Source of the DNA: Amoebidium appalachense
Lineage: Eukaryota > Ichthyosporea
DNA length: 64,000 nucleotides
Reading direction: 5' to 3'
Assembly (NCBI GenBank): GCA_963693365.1
Contig: CAVNZM010000002.1
Location: 992,001-1,056,000, forward strand
The notes beneath the pieces are model-generated. The model was not told where the DNA came from. It was given only the letters and a program-made list of their open reading frames with translations, and did not search any database. Positions 31,394 through 41,603 of this stretch are shown in pieces. Position numbers and translations under genes: made by a program. Each line of letters opens with the position of its first letter. The first letter of the stretch is position 1.

Positions 31394-31600
31394 CCCCCCC
31401 CCCCCCCACCCCCCTTCTCCCCCCCCCCCCTCCCCCACCACCCCCACCCCTACAAACCCCATTCCCCCCCCCCCCCCCCCCCCCCCCGGTCCTTCCCCGC
31501 CCCCTTCCTCTCCCCCCCCCATCCCCCTCTCCCGCCGTCTTGGTACACCCTTACCCCCCCCCCCCCCCCCCTCCCCCCCTCCCCCCCCCCCCCCCCCCCC
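31321..31600. repeat. C-rich block, about 280 bp
   Basis: Nearly pure C interrupted by single T, A or G bases and short unique stretches. It produces long poly-Pro and poly-Gly frames that are not genes. It may be hard to sequence accurately. Confidence 0.93.
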
Positions 31601-32629
31601 GCCCCGCGCCGGCCTTTGCTTATTATGCATACTCTTTTATGTGTGGGTTTAATGCACTATGCATTGTGTAATCCGTCATGAATATCATAAATTCCTACTC
31701 TATCCTCCCCTCCCCCCTCCCCAATTATATACACTATCTCCCCCCCCCCCCCCCCCTTCCCCTCCTCCTCCTCCCCCCCCCCCTCCATGGGTCCTCCTGG
31801 ACAAATCATCCTGTATCTTGTGTTGACCCGCCCACTTTTCTTTCTTTCCTGCCCGTCACCTCCACTTGTATTTGAACGAGAGAGGGCACTTGCTGTACGT
31901 CATCACACACTTGTTTTTTGTGACCCCACCGTGCTCTCTTTTGCCCCCCTCAACCGTCCCCTCCCTCTCCCCTCGCTCCCTCACTCTCCAGGGAAAAAAA
32001 AGAAAAATAAAAACAGAAAAAAAAAATGAACACTTTAAAAGCACACACAGAGACACAAACAAAAACACGTACAAGGCCCATGATCCTTCCACCCTCGTAC
32101 AGCAACGATTTCCGAATTATTACACTCTTTGCCATATATACCTCCCCGCCCCCCCTCCCCCCCCCTCCCAGCCTCCCCTCCCCCCCCCCCCCCTCCCCCC
32201 CCTCCCCCCCGGCCCCTAACTTTCCGTCCACCCCTCCCTTCCTCCCCTTCACCCCTTCACCCACCTATTACAACCACATATCACGGAGATGCTTTTTCGT
32301 TTGGATATTTGCCATCGTCCTTCTAGCCTCCCCCCCCCCCCCCCCCCCCCCCCCCTTTCCCGTGTGTGTCACAGAAATTCAGCACGCAACCCCCTGTGTT
32401 GTATTTTTGCACATCATTAACACGACATATCCCCAGCTCCCACCCACACAGGCTACAGTTACTGTCATCTTCTTCCTTCCCTTGGCCGCTCTTCCCTCCC
32501 CTTCCCCCCCTTCCCTCCTTTTCCTTCCCGCCTCTAAATAGATGCTATTAGCTGTAGTCTCAGTCTCTTGATCTTCTGCTTCGCGATTTTGTATGTCAGG
32601 TAGTTTTTCATGCTATTGCTATGCCTCCT

Positions 32630-32894
32630 CCCCCCCCCCTCCCCCCCCCCCTTCCCCCCCCTCCCCCCTTCCACTACTCCCCCTCCCCCCTTCCTCCCCC
32701 CCCCCCCCCCCCCCCCCGTCTTCCCCTCCCCCCTTCCCCTCCCCCTCTCCTTCCCCCCCCCCCCCCCCCCCCCCCCCCAATTCCCCCCTCCCTCTGCTCC
32801 CCCTCCCCGACCTGTTCCCCATCGATGAAGATCATCCCCCGCCCACCCCCTCTCCTCCCCTCTTCTCCTCCCCCTCTCCCCCCCCCCCCCCCCA

Positions 32895-32931
<37 letters not shown>
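32630..32931. repeat. C-rich block, about 300 bp
   Basis: C runs separated by CT interruptions and ending in a 45-bp C run before (CA)n. The only non-repetitive insert is at about 32800-32850. Confidence 0.92.
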
Positions 32932-32933
<2 letters not shown>

Positions 32934-34165
32934 ACACACACACACACAACACCCCACCCCTTACCTCCCTGAATTCATTAACTGGTAATCGGTTTGTGTG
33001 TGAGTCTGTGTATGTGTCTTTTGATTGAACAAAGGGTGATGGAGGGGAGGTGTTGGTGGAAGGTTGGGGGGGAGGGGGGTGGGGGTGGGGGGGGGGGGGG
33101 GGGGGAGGGGGGGGAGGGGAGGGGAGGGGGGGGGGGGGAGAGGGAGAGAGGGGAGGGGATGCATGTACTTATCGCAATATATGTCCCATTACAACCCATG
33201 ACAACGGAGATAAATGAATCTGCTTGGCAGAAAAAAGGAAATAGACATGATCAGGACGATGGAAAAAAACAAAGTGTTGGGAGTGAGTTAGTGGTCGGAA
33301 GAATGGTGGGATTTTTCTGGGTGGTGGTGTGTGTGTGTGTATTTTGGTGTGTGTGCGTGTGTGTGCCAATGTGTGTGTGTGTATGTGTGTGTGCAGGCGG
33401 TTCCACTTGTGCACATACCCATGCGTGTGTGTGTGTGTGTGTGTGTGTGCCAATGTGTGTGTGTGTGTGTGCCATTGTGTGTGTGTATGTGTGTGTGGGG
33501 GCGATTGTGCTTATGCGCATGCCCGTGTGTGTGTGTGTGTGTTTGTTTGTTTGTTTGTTTGTTTGTTTGTGTGGCCGCGCACGCGCGCGTGGTTGGAATG
33601 GGGACGAGGCCGAGGGAGAAGGGAGGGAGGGGGGAGGAAGGAGGGAGGAGTGAGTTGACATGGGTGAGGAGAAAGAGGGGAGCAGAGGGTAGCTATAGCA
33701 TGATGGAGAAACCAAAGTTTGCATAGTGCTAAAAAGTGAAACCGGAATTGCCAAAAACCATATAACCGGTCCATAGTTGACCAAGGTTAAGGAGCCAATT
33801 GCATGAAGTTAAATGCGCCTATGTTGAAACGCAACAACTCAAGAAATGGGTGGGAGAAGGGGACAAGGGGGAGGGGGGGTATCAGGGGAGGAGGGGTGAA
33901 GGGGTGGGGCAGAGGGAAAGCAAAAAGAGGGGGGAAGGGGGGGGGGGGGGAGGGGGGAGGGGGAGGGGTTGGACTGGTTTCAGGTATGGGGTGCAATATG
34001 CATGTGTTTGAGTGTGTTATGTGCCTGTGTAGGGTAGGGATGGCATGCATGTTTAGGTTTGAAAGGGGGGAGGGAGGGGGGGGGGGGGGGGGGGGGGGAG
34101 AGGCCACGCAAAGGGAACAGGGCGGGGTGGGGGGTGGTGTGTGTGTGTGTGGGTGTGTGTGTGTG

Positions 34166-34201
<36 letters not shown>

Positions 34202-34844
34202 AGAGCTGATAAAAAACCCTCAATATACAATCGAGCTCATTGGGCGGTACTTGCACAGAGCTCGTCTCGGTCTGATTAAATTGGTTGGCCTTGGGTATAG
34301 GGAGAAAGAGGCGGATGCAACAGAGGGCAAAAGCCAGTCAGCAGTTAGCATTAAAATTGGGGAATGTTGGGTTGTCTGCCATTGGCATGTAGACACACAT
34401 CATATGCTGAGACCAATGTGTTGGAAACCGTTCTCCCGTAATTCTGAATTAGTTTCCGTGTAACCAATCACTCCCCCCCCCCCCCCCCCCCCCTCTTCCC
34501 CCCCCCTCCCCCCACCCCCCCCCACTTGCAAAACCCACGAAAAATGAAAAGGTTCTTTAAGGGCCTGAATAAAGTTGGTGATGTCTAATGGATGTTTTCC
34601 TATCAAATCCCCCAAGAGAACATAATAAGCTCATCCATTACCCTCTAGACATGCACGCACACACACACGCTCACTCATGCAAACACACACACACACGCGC
34701 GCGCGCTCACTCATGCAAACACACACACACACACACACACTCACTCACTCACTCACACAGACTCGCACCTTCTCCACTACCCCCACGGCATCTCCAAAAG
34801 CGCATCCTTGCTCTCTCCCCCTCCCCCCCCCCCCCCCCCCCCCC

Positions 34845-35261
34845 TGTTGGAAGTAGAGTCCGCTGTGACTAGGGTCGTCGTGGCGCGCTTGGGCGCTGAC
34901 CCGTTTTTTACTGCTTTCAGTGTGTTAACTCCATGACTGAACTCCATGACTGAACTCCATGACTGAACTCCATGACTGAACTCCATTTCTGCACCTGGCA
35001 GAGCCGTGGCTTATATACCCGTGGGGCAGCAGTCTGGAATGTAATCCGGATGCCAGGCGCTAATCGGATTAGTTACTTTCATTTAGAGATCTCTGGGACC
35101 AGTGAACCAATCGTTTGCAGTCAAAACACAATTGGCAACATTCCTCAACTATGCAGATGTGCATGTGGTGATCGAGTGTCAGCGTGTGTCTGTGTACACG
35201 GAACCAATTGTAAAGCTAACATACACATATTGTGGAGTGAGCGTAAGTCTGCACTCCAACA
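34845..35261 (-). repeat. 3' LTR of the miniature retrotransposon
   Basis: Same sequence as the 5' LTR. It contains TATATAA on the minus strand (within 35011-35020) and a 13-bp tandem repeat (AACTCCATGACTG, four exact copies plus one degenerate, 34927-34991). Confidence 0.92.
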
Positions 35262-35272
35262 CCCCTACCCAA
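35262..35272 (-). promoter_or_regulatory. Polypurine tract of the retrotransposon
   Basis: Minus strand TTGGGTAGGGG lies directly next to the inner end of the 3' LTR, where plus-strand DNA synthesis is primed in LTR elements. It is short and contains two T, so it is assigned mainly by position. Confidence 0.6.
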
Positions 35273-35554
35273 TTGGAGAAGTGTACACACCACTAGAGAA
35301 GAGAGAGTGAGTGTGGCTGCTTGCAGGGTAGACCGGGGTGTGCATTCCACTGTGGTGCGTGCCCCGCCAATGAAGTGGAATACTTGACGTTCACATTGAT
35401 GTCGCAGGCTGCTGCGGATGGAGTTTGTGGAAGCGAAAGTCTCTACTTCACGGAAATACGCTCGCGGGTGTAGGGTACAGCCTAGAAGTCGGTTTCTGGC
35501 TCCTCCGTTCAAGGCGTCGTAGGGGACGTGAAGTTAGAGGCCGCGGTGTCGTGT

Positions 35555-35569
35555 CTGGGCCCATAACCC
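35555..35569 (-). promoter_or_regulatory. Primer binding site matching half initiator tRNA-Met
   Basis: The + strand reads CTGGGCCCATAACCC, the anticodon stem-loop of eukaryotic initiator tRNA-Met (about nt 27-41). Its complement directly abuts the 5' LTR. This matches priming by a cleaved tRNA half, as in copia, rather than by an intact tRNA 3' end. Confidence 0.85.
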
Positions 35570-35986
35570 TGTTGGAAGTAGAGTCCGCTGTGACTAGGGT
35601 CGTCGTGGCGCGCTTGGGCGCTGACCCGTTTTTTACTGCTTTCAGTGTGTTAACTCCATGACTGAACTCCATGACTGAACTCCATGACTGAACTCCATGA
35701 CTGAACTCCATTTCTGCACCTGGCAGAGCCGTGGCTTATATACCCGTGGGGCAGCAGTCTGGAATGTAATCCGGATGCCAGGCGCTAATCGGATTAGTTA
35801 CTTTCATTTAGAGATCTCTGGGACCAGTGAACCAATCGTTTGCAGTCAAAACACAATTGGCAACATTCCTCAACTATGCAGATGTGCATGTGGTGATCGA
35901 GTGTCAGCGTGTGTCTGTGTACACGGAACCAATTGTAAAGCTAACATACACATATTGTGGAGTGAGCGTAAGTCTGCACTCCAACA
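35570..35986 (-). repeat. 5' LTR of the miniature retrotransposon
   Basis: 417 bp, TG...CA ends. The TATA-like sequence is at about 35736-35743 on the minus strand, with the 13-bp tandem array downstream of it in transcript sense (35652-35716). Confidence 0.92.
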
Positions 35987-36734
35987 CCCCCCCCCCCCGC
36001 GCACCCCCTCCCTCCCACCCTCCCCCCACCCCCTCCCAAAAACCCCAAGAAGAAAAAATAATAATAAGAAAAAATGAAAATAAAAGAATGATGTCTCCCT
36101 CACAAACCCCACCGACCTCGTCAACTCTCTGCCTATCTTTGGGTGTGGTTCTTGCCCTCCGTGTGCTTTGGCCACTTCTCCTAATGTGCACAGAAAACGT
36201 GTTTAGGATGGATGCACTACGCAGGCACTGTTACCATTTGGTGTGACGGCGTGTACGTTGGTAGGCTTGTACTTATGTAATACTCAAAAGCATTACGGAA
36301 CCAGCAACAGGAGAGTTCTTGTGTGTGTGTGTGTGTTTGGGGGGAGGGGGGGGGGGGGGGGGAGGGTCACTGTAGGCAACCTATATCTGAGATTGTGCCG
36401 GAACGGTCTAGGAAGAGAGAGAGAGGGAGGGAGGGAGGGATAGGAATGGGGTGAGGTAGAGGGGGTGGGAGGGGAAGGAGCAATATGACTCAAATATCAC
36501 GGGGAAACAAAAACACACCTGTTATACCTTAAAGGGCCCGGAACGGCTTTAGTTTTAGTTTTTATTGTTAAAGCTGGCTATTTTAATGTGCCAGATGAAC
36601 CACTGCCGAAACTAAAAACCACTTTTAACTCACACCGTTACAATAGATTACGAAAAGCCCAATTGCATGAACAGTCAAATTCATTTCCAAAAACCTGAAC
36701 GAAAGGGGCTCCACCCTCAGAGATAGTATATCCA
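35987..36734. other. Region between the LTR element and transporter 2
   Basis: Contains a C-rich stretch (35987-36040), a short A-rich segment, unique DNA (about 36100-36310), (GT)n and G/A-rich repeats (36317-36480), then the 3' flank of transporter 2. No gene is supported. Confidence 0.6.
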
Positions 36735-38393
36735 CTATGCGTAGATAGAAACCAATGAGATAGGAATAAAAACAACACCCCATACAGCCAAAGCCAAAGC
36801 CAGATACCTTTTCGCTCTCCTCCAATTAGAAGCAGTTTCTGGTGCGTCATTACCAAACATGGTGAAATACAACATTCCAGGCAACACCATAGTGATCACA
36901 GATGATGCGGTTGCTCCAATAGTTGCATAGACCAGCCCCAAATCATTCACAAGCATAGCAAGCATATATGTCCCAAGAAGAACAAACGCGGTGACTGCCC
37001 AATATTTGAATTTTGCGTCTACGCTGCTATTGGCTGAAACGTGCATTCCTGCAAAGGCGTGTAAAATGGATTGCCTGCACGGTTGCACCAACAGTGGGTA
37101 AGACACCAGAACCACAAAAGTGACCATTAGACGAGCCACGGTGACCGATGCAGTAACGGGGTAGTTTAAAAGAATGTTGCTACTGACCCCATCGCCATAA
37201 GTGAAATACCCACATAGACCCACCAGCATGTAAATTACAAACACAACCACCAAGGCACCCCCCGTAGCCCTGTCGACCCTGTGAACACTGGGTTTTCTAA
37301 TTTCGTTGTAGAATTGAGCAACGTTTGTATGGCCACAGAATGCGTTGATAAAAACTGGAAGAGCACGCAACAGCCCAAAATCCGCATTGGCAGCAGTGAT
37401 ATTGCCCACACAGGTGTCGGGGTTTTTTCCGGAGCATGGGTCGAGAGAGGGTAAAGGCGCAGCGTAGAAAAGAATTATCAGCACAACAATGTAGAAAATG
37501 CTCACGATAGCTGCCGCAGATGTGAATCGTAGCTTGTTGAGTTCACGCAAGCACCCGAGGGGAGCACCCACAAACAAAAATCCAACCGTCACCCAAATTC
37601 TGCGATCCAACCACCATTCATTTTCAGACACGCCGAATCCCTTGATGCTCATTGGCAGAAGGTCACCCACGATAATCAGATATGCTGCGCACACGCCGTA
37701 GCACATGACGGCCAAAACAATATCCGTGACGATAGATAGACGTGGCATGACGTGAGAAACCAACGACCCGAGTGTGTTTTCTGTCCCTCCAACACGATGC
37801 AGACAGCACGTGTATAGATGCAGTCCAAGTTGAGACAACAATGCACTGACTGATAGCAACATAACAGAGACCACCCACCCGCACGCACCCACTGCCTGTG
37901 GTAGTGCGAGCACACCAGCACCTATCACCACGTTGATGGTGTTTATCATCGTGCCCATCACGGTAGCCGTGCGAAATGGAGAGTCGTCGAGTGTCATAGC
38001 AACCACATCTTCGTCCTTTTCAGGCCCCGTTACGTCTTGCACCGTTTGGCTGTCGTCTTGGTTGGGAACATCATCAGCATGAGCACCAAAAACGGATATC
38101 TTTTTCTCATAGAGAGAAATGTGCACGTCTTCTCCCTTTGAAAAACCTGACTCTATCGAATCTTTCATGCTGCTAATGGGTGTCTGTGCGGCAGCACGGT
38201 GTACATGTGGGGAAGGGGTGTGTGCGTGTGCGTGTGCGTGTGCTTGTCCATGTTCGTGGTGTGTGCTGTGGGCTCTTTTGTGTGTGGGGGTTTGATACTC
38301 GCCCCCTACACACGTTGGGCCTAATTCAATAGATGCTATGTCCATTCCTGTGTCTGCTCCAGGGCGTGGGGATGCGCCGTTGTGTGTTTTCAT
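36735..38393 (-). CDS. Amino acid/auxin permease (AAAP/SLC36-38-like) transporter 2
   Basis: Intronless paralogue of the transporter at 28494-29912, in the opposite orientation, 552 residues. I chose the ATG at 38393 because the same open frame extends upstream only to a non-ATG codon, and a TATA box lies about 85 bp further on. The N-terminal extension (about 150 residues) is longer than in the paralogue and has a His/Ala-rich run ([16 protein letters not shown]). The core has about 11 hydrophobic segments, with the substrate-site motif GTMINTINVVIGAGVLALP, and FINAFCGHTNVAQFYNEI and GLCGYFTYGDGVSSNILLNY as in the paralogue. The substrate is unknown. The extended tail may be regulatory, since AAAP N-termini often control trafficking (family knowledge). 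Confidence 0.9.
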   Translation of the reverse strand: MKTHNGASPRPGADTGMDIASIELGPTCVGGEYQTPTHKRAHSTHHEHGQAHAHAHAHTPSPHVHRAAAQTPISSMKDSIESGFSKGEDVHISLYEKKISVFGAHADDVPNQDDSQTVQDVTGPEKDEDVVAMTLDDSPFRTATVMGTMINTINVVIGAGVLALPQAVGACGWVVSVMLLSVSALLSQLGLHLYTCCLHRVGGTENTLGSLVSHVMPRLSIVTDIVLAVMCYGVCAAYLIIVGDLLPMSIKGFGVSENEWWLDRRIWVTVGFLFVGAPLGCLRELNKLRFTSAAAIVSIFYIVVLIILFYAAPLPSLDPCSGKNPDTCVGNITAANADFGLLRALPVFINAFCGHTNVAQFYNEIRKPSVHRVDRATGGALVVVFVIYMLVGLCGYFTYGDGVSSNILLNYPVTASVTVARLMVTFVVLVSYPLLVQPCRQSILHAFAGMHVSANSSVDAKFKYWAVTAFVLLGTYMLAMLVNDLGLVYATIGATASSVITMVLPGMLYFTMFGNDAPETASNWRRAKRYLALALAVWGVVFIPISLVSIYA

Positions 38394-38474
38394 CGCTGCT
38401 TCGTCCAAACGAAACTGTACAGAAACAAAGTATCACTTCAGACTGATCGAGCCAGACTGACCCTCGCTGAGCCA

Positions 38475-38482
38475 TTTATATA
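38475..38482 (-). promoter_or_regulatory. TATA box of transporter 2
   Basis: TATATAAA on the minus strand, about 85 bp upstream of the ATG at 38393. ATTGG/CCAAT sequences lie 45-110 bp further upstream. Confidence 0.6.
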
Positions 38483-38919
38483 CCTTTGAAGATCCTGCAC
38501 CAGTAGATCTGGTGCGCTATCCGCCAATCATAAAATCAATATGACTAATTATGATTGGCTGAAGAAGCATTTTTTCGGTAGACGCACGCCGATTGGTTCC
38601 AGGATCTTGCGCGAATATCGCTCCAGTTGTGCCGCACAGGCATCAACACAGCTTGGTGTGTGTCATGCCGCGACTCATGCGTCAGGCGCCTATGTAACAA
38701 AGTGTGCAAAAAGGTGTATACGACGCAAAAGTGGGGCATGATTCTGCGGCTATATTGGCGTACGTGGGTATGCCACTGTTTGCATTATGCGATTGTGGCT
38801 GGGCTGCAGCTGGGCACCAACATGGATGCCCACCACAAGCCGTCAAGCATGCACATGCCATGCCGGGACACTCCCTCGAGAATATTCAAATATCAAAGGC
38901 CCATTCCCCTCCCTACCCC

Positions 38920-39167
38920 CCCCCCCCCCCCTCCCCTCCCCTTCCCCCCCCCCCCCCCCCTCCCCCCCTCCCCCCCCTCCCTCCCCCCCCCCCCCCCCCC
39001 CCCCCGGCGCCCCACCCGCGGCCTCCCGCACCCCCCTCCTCCTCCCTCCCCCCTTCCCCTCCCCCCCCCCCCCCCCCCCCCCTCCTTTACTAACATCCCC
39101 CCCCCCTCTCCCCCCGCCCGCCCCACCTCCCTCCCTCCCCCCCATTAAGAATCCCCCCCCCCCCTCC

Positions 39168-39205
<38 letters not shown>
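38920..39205. repeat. C-rich block, about 285 bp
   Basis: C runs with CT interruptions, a GC-rich insert near 39005-39040 and a final run of about 40 C. Confidence 0.92.
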
Positions 39206-39649
39206 TTTCCCCCCTCAAATAGGGTGGGAGAAGTAATTGAAATAAGAGCCGGTTCCGTTCGGAAAAGGCAAAATTTCTAGAAGTATGACCAGTTTCAGAA
39301 TTGTCCGGGTACAGGGAGCACTTGGCCTGGAGGGAGGGAGGCTCTGATGGGGGGGGGGGGGGGGGGAGGGGAGGGGGGGATAGTGTAAGCTATTATTTTA
39401 CTAGTATTGACCATCTCGGAAATTTGAAGAGGACCCCCTCCCATCCACCCCCCACCCCCCCACCCCCCCCCTTCCCCCTGATTATCCAAAAAAGAAGAAG
39501 GAAGGGGGGGGGGGGGAGGGGGAGGGGAAAGTGAGTGAGGAAGAGAGAGAAACAAATGGGAAAGCGTCCCAAGTATTTACCATTACAGGTTTGGCTCGGA
39601 CTGCTTTAAAAAAGCGCTCCGAGTGAGAGACCGTGAGAAGGCCTTTGAC

Positions 39650-39701
<52 letters not shown>

Positions 39702-39781
39702 AAAAGAAAACTTACCCGAGTAAGTTCAAGTGCTGCCACGGACGTCATTCTAGAGAACTTAAATACACTTCCCCTCCCCCC

Positions 39782-39816
<35 letters not shown>

Positions 39817-40262
39817 CCTCCCCCCCACCCACCCACCCACCACCACCACCACCACCACCACCACCTGCCCGTCTCCACCTCCACCTCCCCCCCCATCCCC
39901 CCTCAAACGATTTTTCTCTCACGTGCTCCCAAAAAAACATTAACTCCTTCCTTCCTAGTCCTCGAGTAATAGATACCCCCCCCTCCCCCCCCCTCCCCTC
40001 CCCCCTCCCCCTCTTCCCCCCCCCCCCCCCCCTCCCCCTCCCCCCCCCCTCCCACCACCTCCCGCCCCCCTCCCCTCCCCCCCTTTGACAGTGGCCTGGA
40101 TGCATACACGCACACACAAGGGGCACGAACACACACACATTTCTCTAGGAAAACCGTGAAAAAACTGCTCTAATGAGCCCCCTAAATGTAACAGGCACAA
40201 AACGGTATTAGTGGACCGTGTACCGAAAATTATCTACATGACAACCATTTCCCTTTATTTTC

Positions 40263-40377
40263 GCTTTCTCTCCAAGTCTCTTCCACATCTCTATCTCGGT
40301 ATCTAGCCGCTACACAAAACAGTCGGAAACCTCCCTTTTCTGCGCCAGTGTATGTGTGTGTGTGTGTGTTTGTGTTT

Positions 40378-40460
<83 letters not shown>

Positions 40461-40703
40461 CTTGTGTGTGTCTGTGCGTGTGTGTGTACCACCATGTGCA
40501 CGCGTTCGCGTACACACATGTGTTTGTCTTTCCCTCCATCTTCCTCTCTCTCTGTGTGTGTGTCTGTGTGCCGGGAACAATACACAGACACACACACAGA
40601 GAGAGAGGAAGATGGAGGGAAAGACAAACACATGTGTGTACGCGAACGCGTGCACATGGTGGTACACACACACGCACAGACACACACAAGCACGCGCGCG
40701 CAC

Positions 40704-40760
<57 letters not shown>

Positions 40761-40889
40761 ACAAACACACAAACACAAACACACACACACACATACACTG
40801 GCGCAGAAAAGGGAGGTTTCCGACTGTTTTGTGTAGTGGCCAGATACCGAGATAGAGATGTGGAAGAGACTTGGCGAGAAAAAGCAGTG
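40263..40889. repeat. Large imperfect palindrome, arms about 305 bp
   Basis: Left arm 40263-40569 and right arm 40582-40889 are reverse complements around a 12-bp spacer (GCCGGGAACAAT). The order from outside in is mirrored: a unique block (CTCTTCCACATCTCTATCTC...), a block ending TTTTCTGCGCCAGTG, a (GT)n/(CA)n array with CG-rich end, a TACCACCATGTGCACGCG block and a TTCCTCTCTC block. A few mismatches (for example CTAGCCGC against CTGGCCAC) and different array lengths separate the arms. No ORF or transposon-like ends were recognised. Confidence 0.92.
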
Positions 40890-40982
40890 TGTTATGCGTT
40901 ATCAGTGCCGGGTGGGTGTTGTGTCAGTGTGTGTGTATGTTTGCGTGGCTTGCGTGTGTGTGTGTGCGCGCGCGCGCGGCTT

Positions 40983-41024
<42 letters not shown>

Positions 41025-41062
41025 CGCGCACGCGCGTCAGTGTGTGTGTGTGTGTGTGCGTG

Positions 41063-41181
<119 letters not shown>

Positions 41182-41289
41182 CGTGTACATGCTGTGTGTG
41201 TGTGTGTGTGTGTGCACTGTGTGCGTGACATATGTGTGGGTGTTCACGGTATGTGTTCACTGTGTGTGTTTGTGTGAGTGTTTGTGTGT

Positions 41290-41348
<59 letters not shown>

Positions 41349-41411
41349 TGCGAGTGTGAGTGTGAATAAAGGGCTCGAGGATGGGGCACAACTTTCTATC
41401 GTCAGAAAAAG

Positions 41412-41417
41412 TTTATT
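41412..41417 (-). terminator. AATAAA signal of the MFS transporter
   Basis: TTTATT on the + strand reads AATAAA on the minus strand, about 190 bp past the stop codon. Confidence 0.5.
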
Positions 41418-41603
41418 TTCGACAAGAACCTAAAATTTACAATCCTGCCGGTGGAAACTAACCCATTGTCACAGACACGCATTCTGTTTCCACTGAGTCA
41501 GTACTAAGTATACAGTAGCAACTGCACCTCACAGAGGCATGCATCACTATCAAACATTTATCATCATGAACCAGATAGCCAAACAAAGACTACCTATTGC
41601 AAC

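Larger units (their letters stand above)
29913..34844. other. Repeat-rich region between transporter 1 and the LTR element
   Basis: About 4.9 kb with no supported gene. ATTAAA (30029-30034) is a likely polyadenylation signal for transporter 1. The rest is CT-rich then G-rich DNA (30070-30297), (CA)n (about 30650-30700), C-rich blocks (30960-31015, 31321-31600, 31740-31780, 32140-32210, 32330-32355, 32630-32930), G-rich blocks (33060-33155, 33840-33970, 34060-34200) and (GT)n with (GTTT)n (33330-33570). Short unique islands are at about 30300-30600, 33160-33300, 33700-33840 and 34205-34460. Confidence 0.65.
34845..35986 (-). mobile_element. Miniature LTR retrotransposon (TRIM), copia-type half-tRNA primer site
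   Basis: Two 417-bp direct repeats (34845-35261 and 35570-35986, offset 725) flank a 308-bp internal region. Each repeat starts TGTTGGA and ends TCCAACA, the TG...CA inverted ends of LTRs. I found no indel and no mismatch between copies by eye, which implies recent insertion. On the minus strand the internal region begins with GGGTTATGGGCCCAG, complementary to the anticodon arm of initiator tRNA-Met, and ends with TTGGGTAGGGG, a purine tract. It sits in a poly-C run, so the expected 5-bp target duplication (CCCCC) is uninformative. There is no gag or pol, so it must be mobilised in trans. A tRNA-half primer is known for copia-type elements. Confidence 0.9.

Noticed and set aside
35216-35512. 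98-codon minus-strand ORF in the miniature retrotransposon
   Set aside because: It crosses the LTR boundary and shows no gag, protease or polymerase motif, so the internal region is treated as non-coding.
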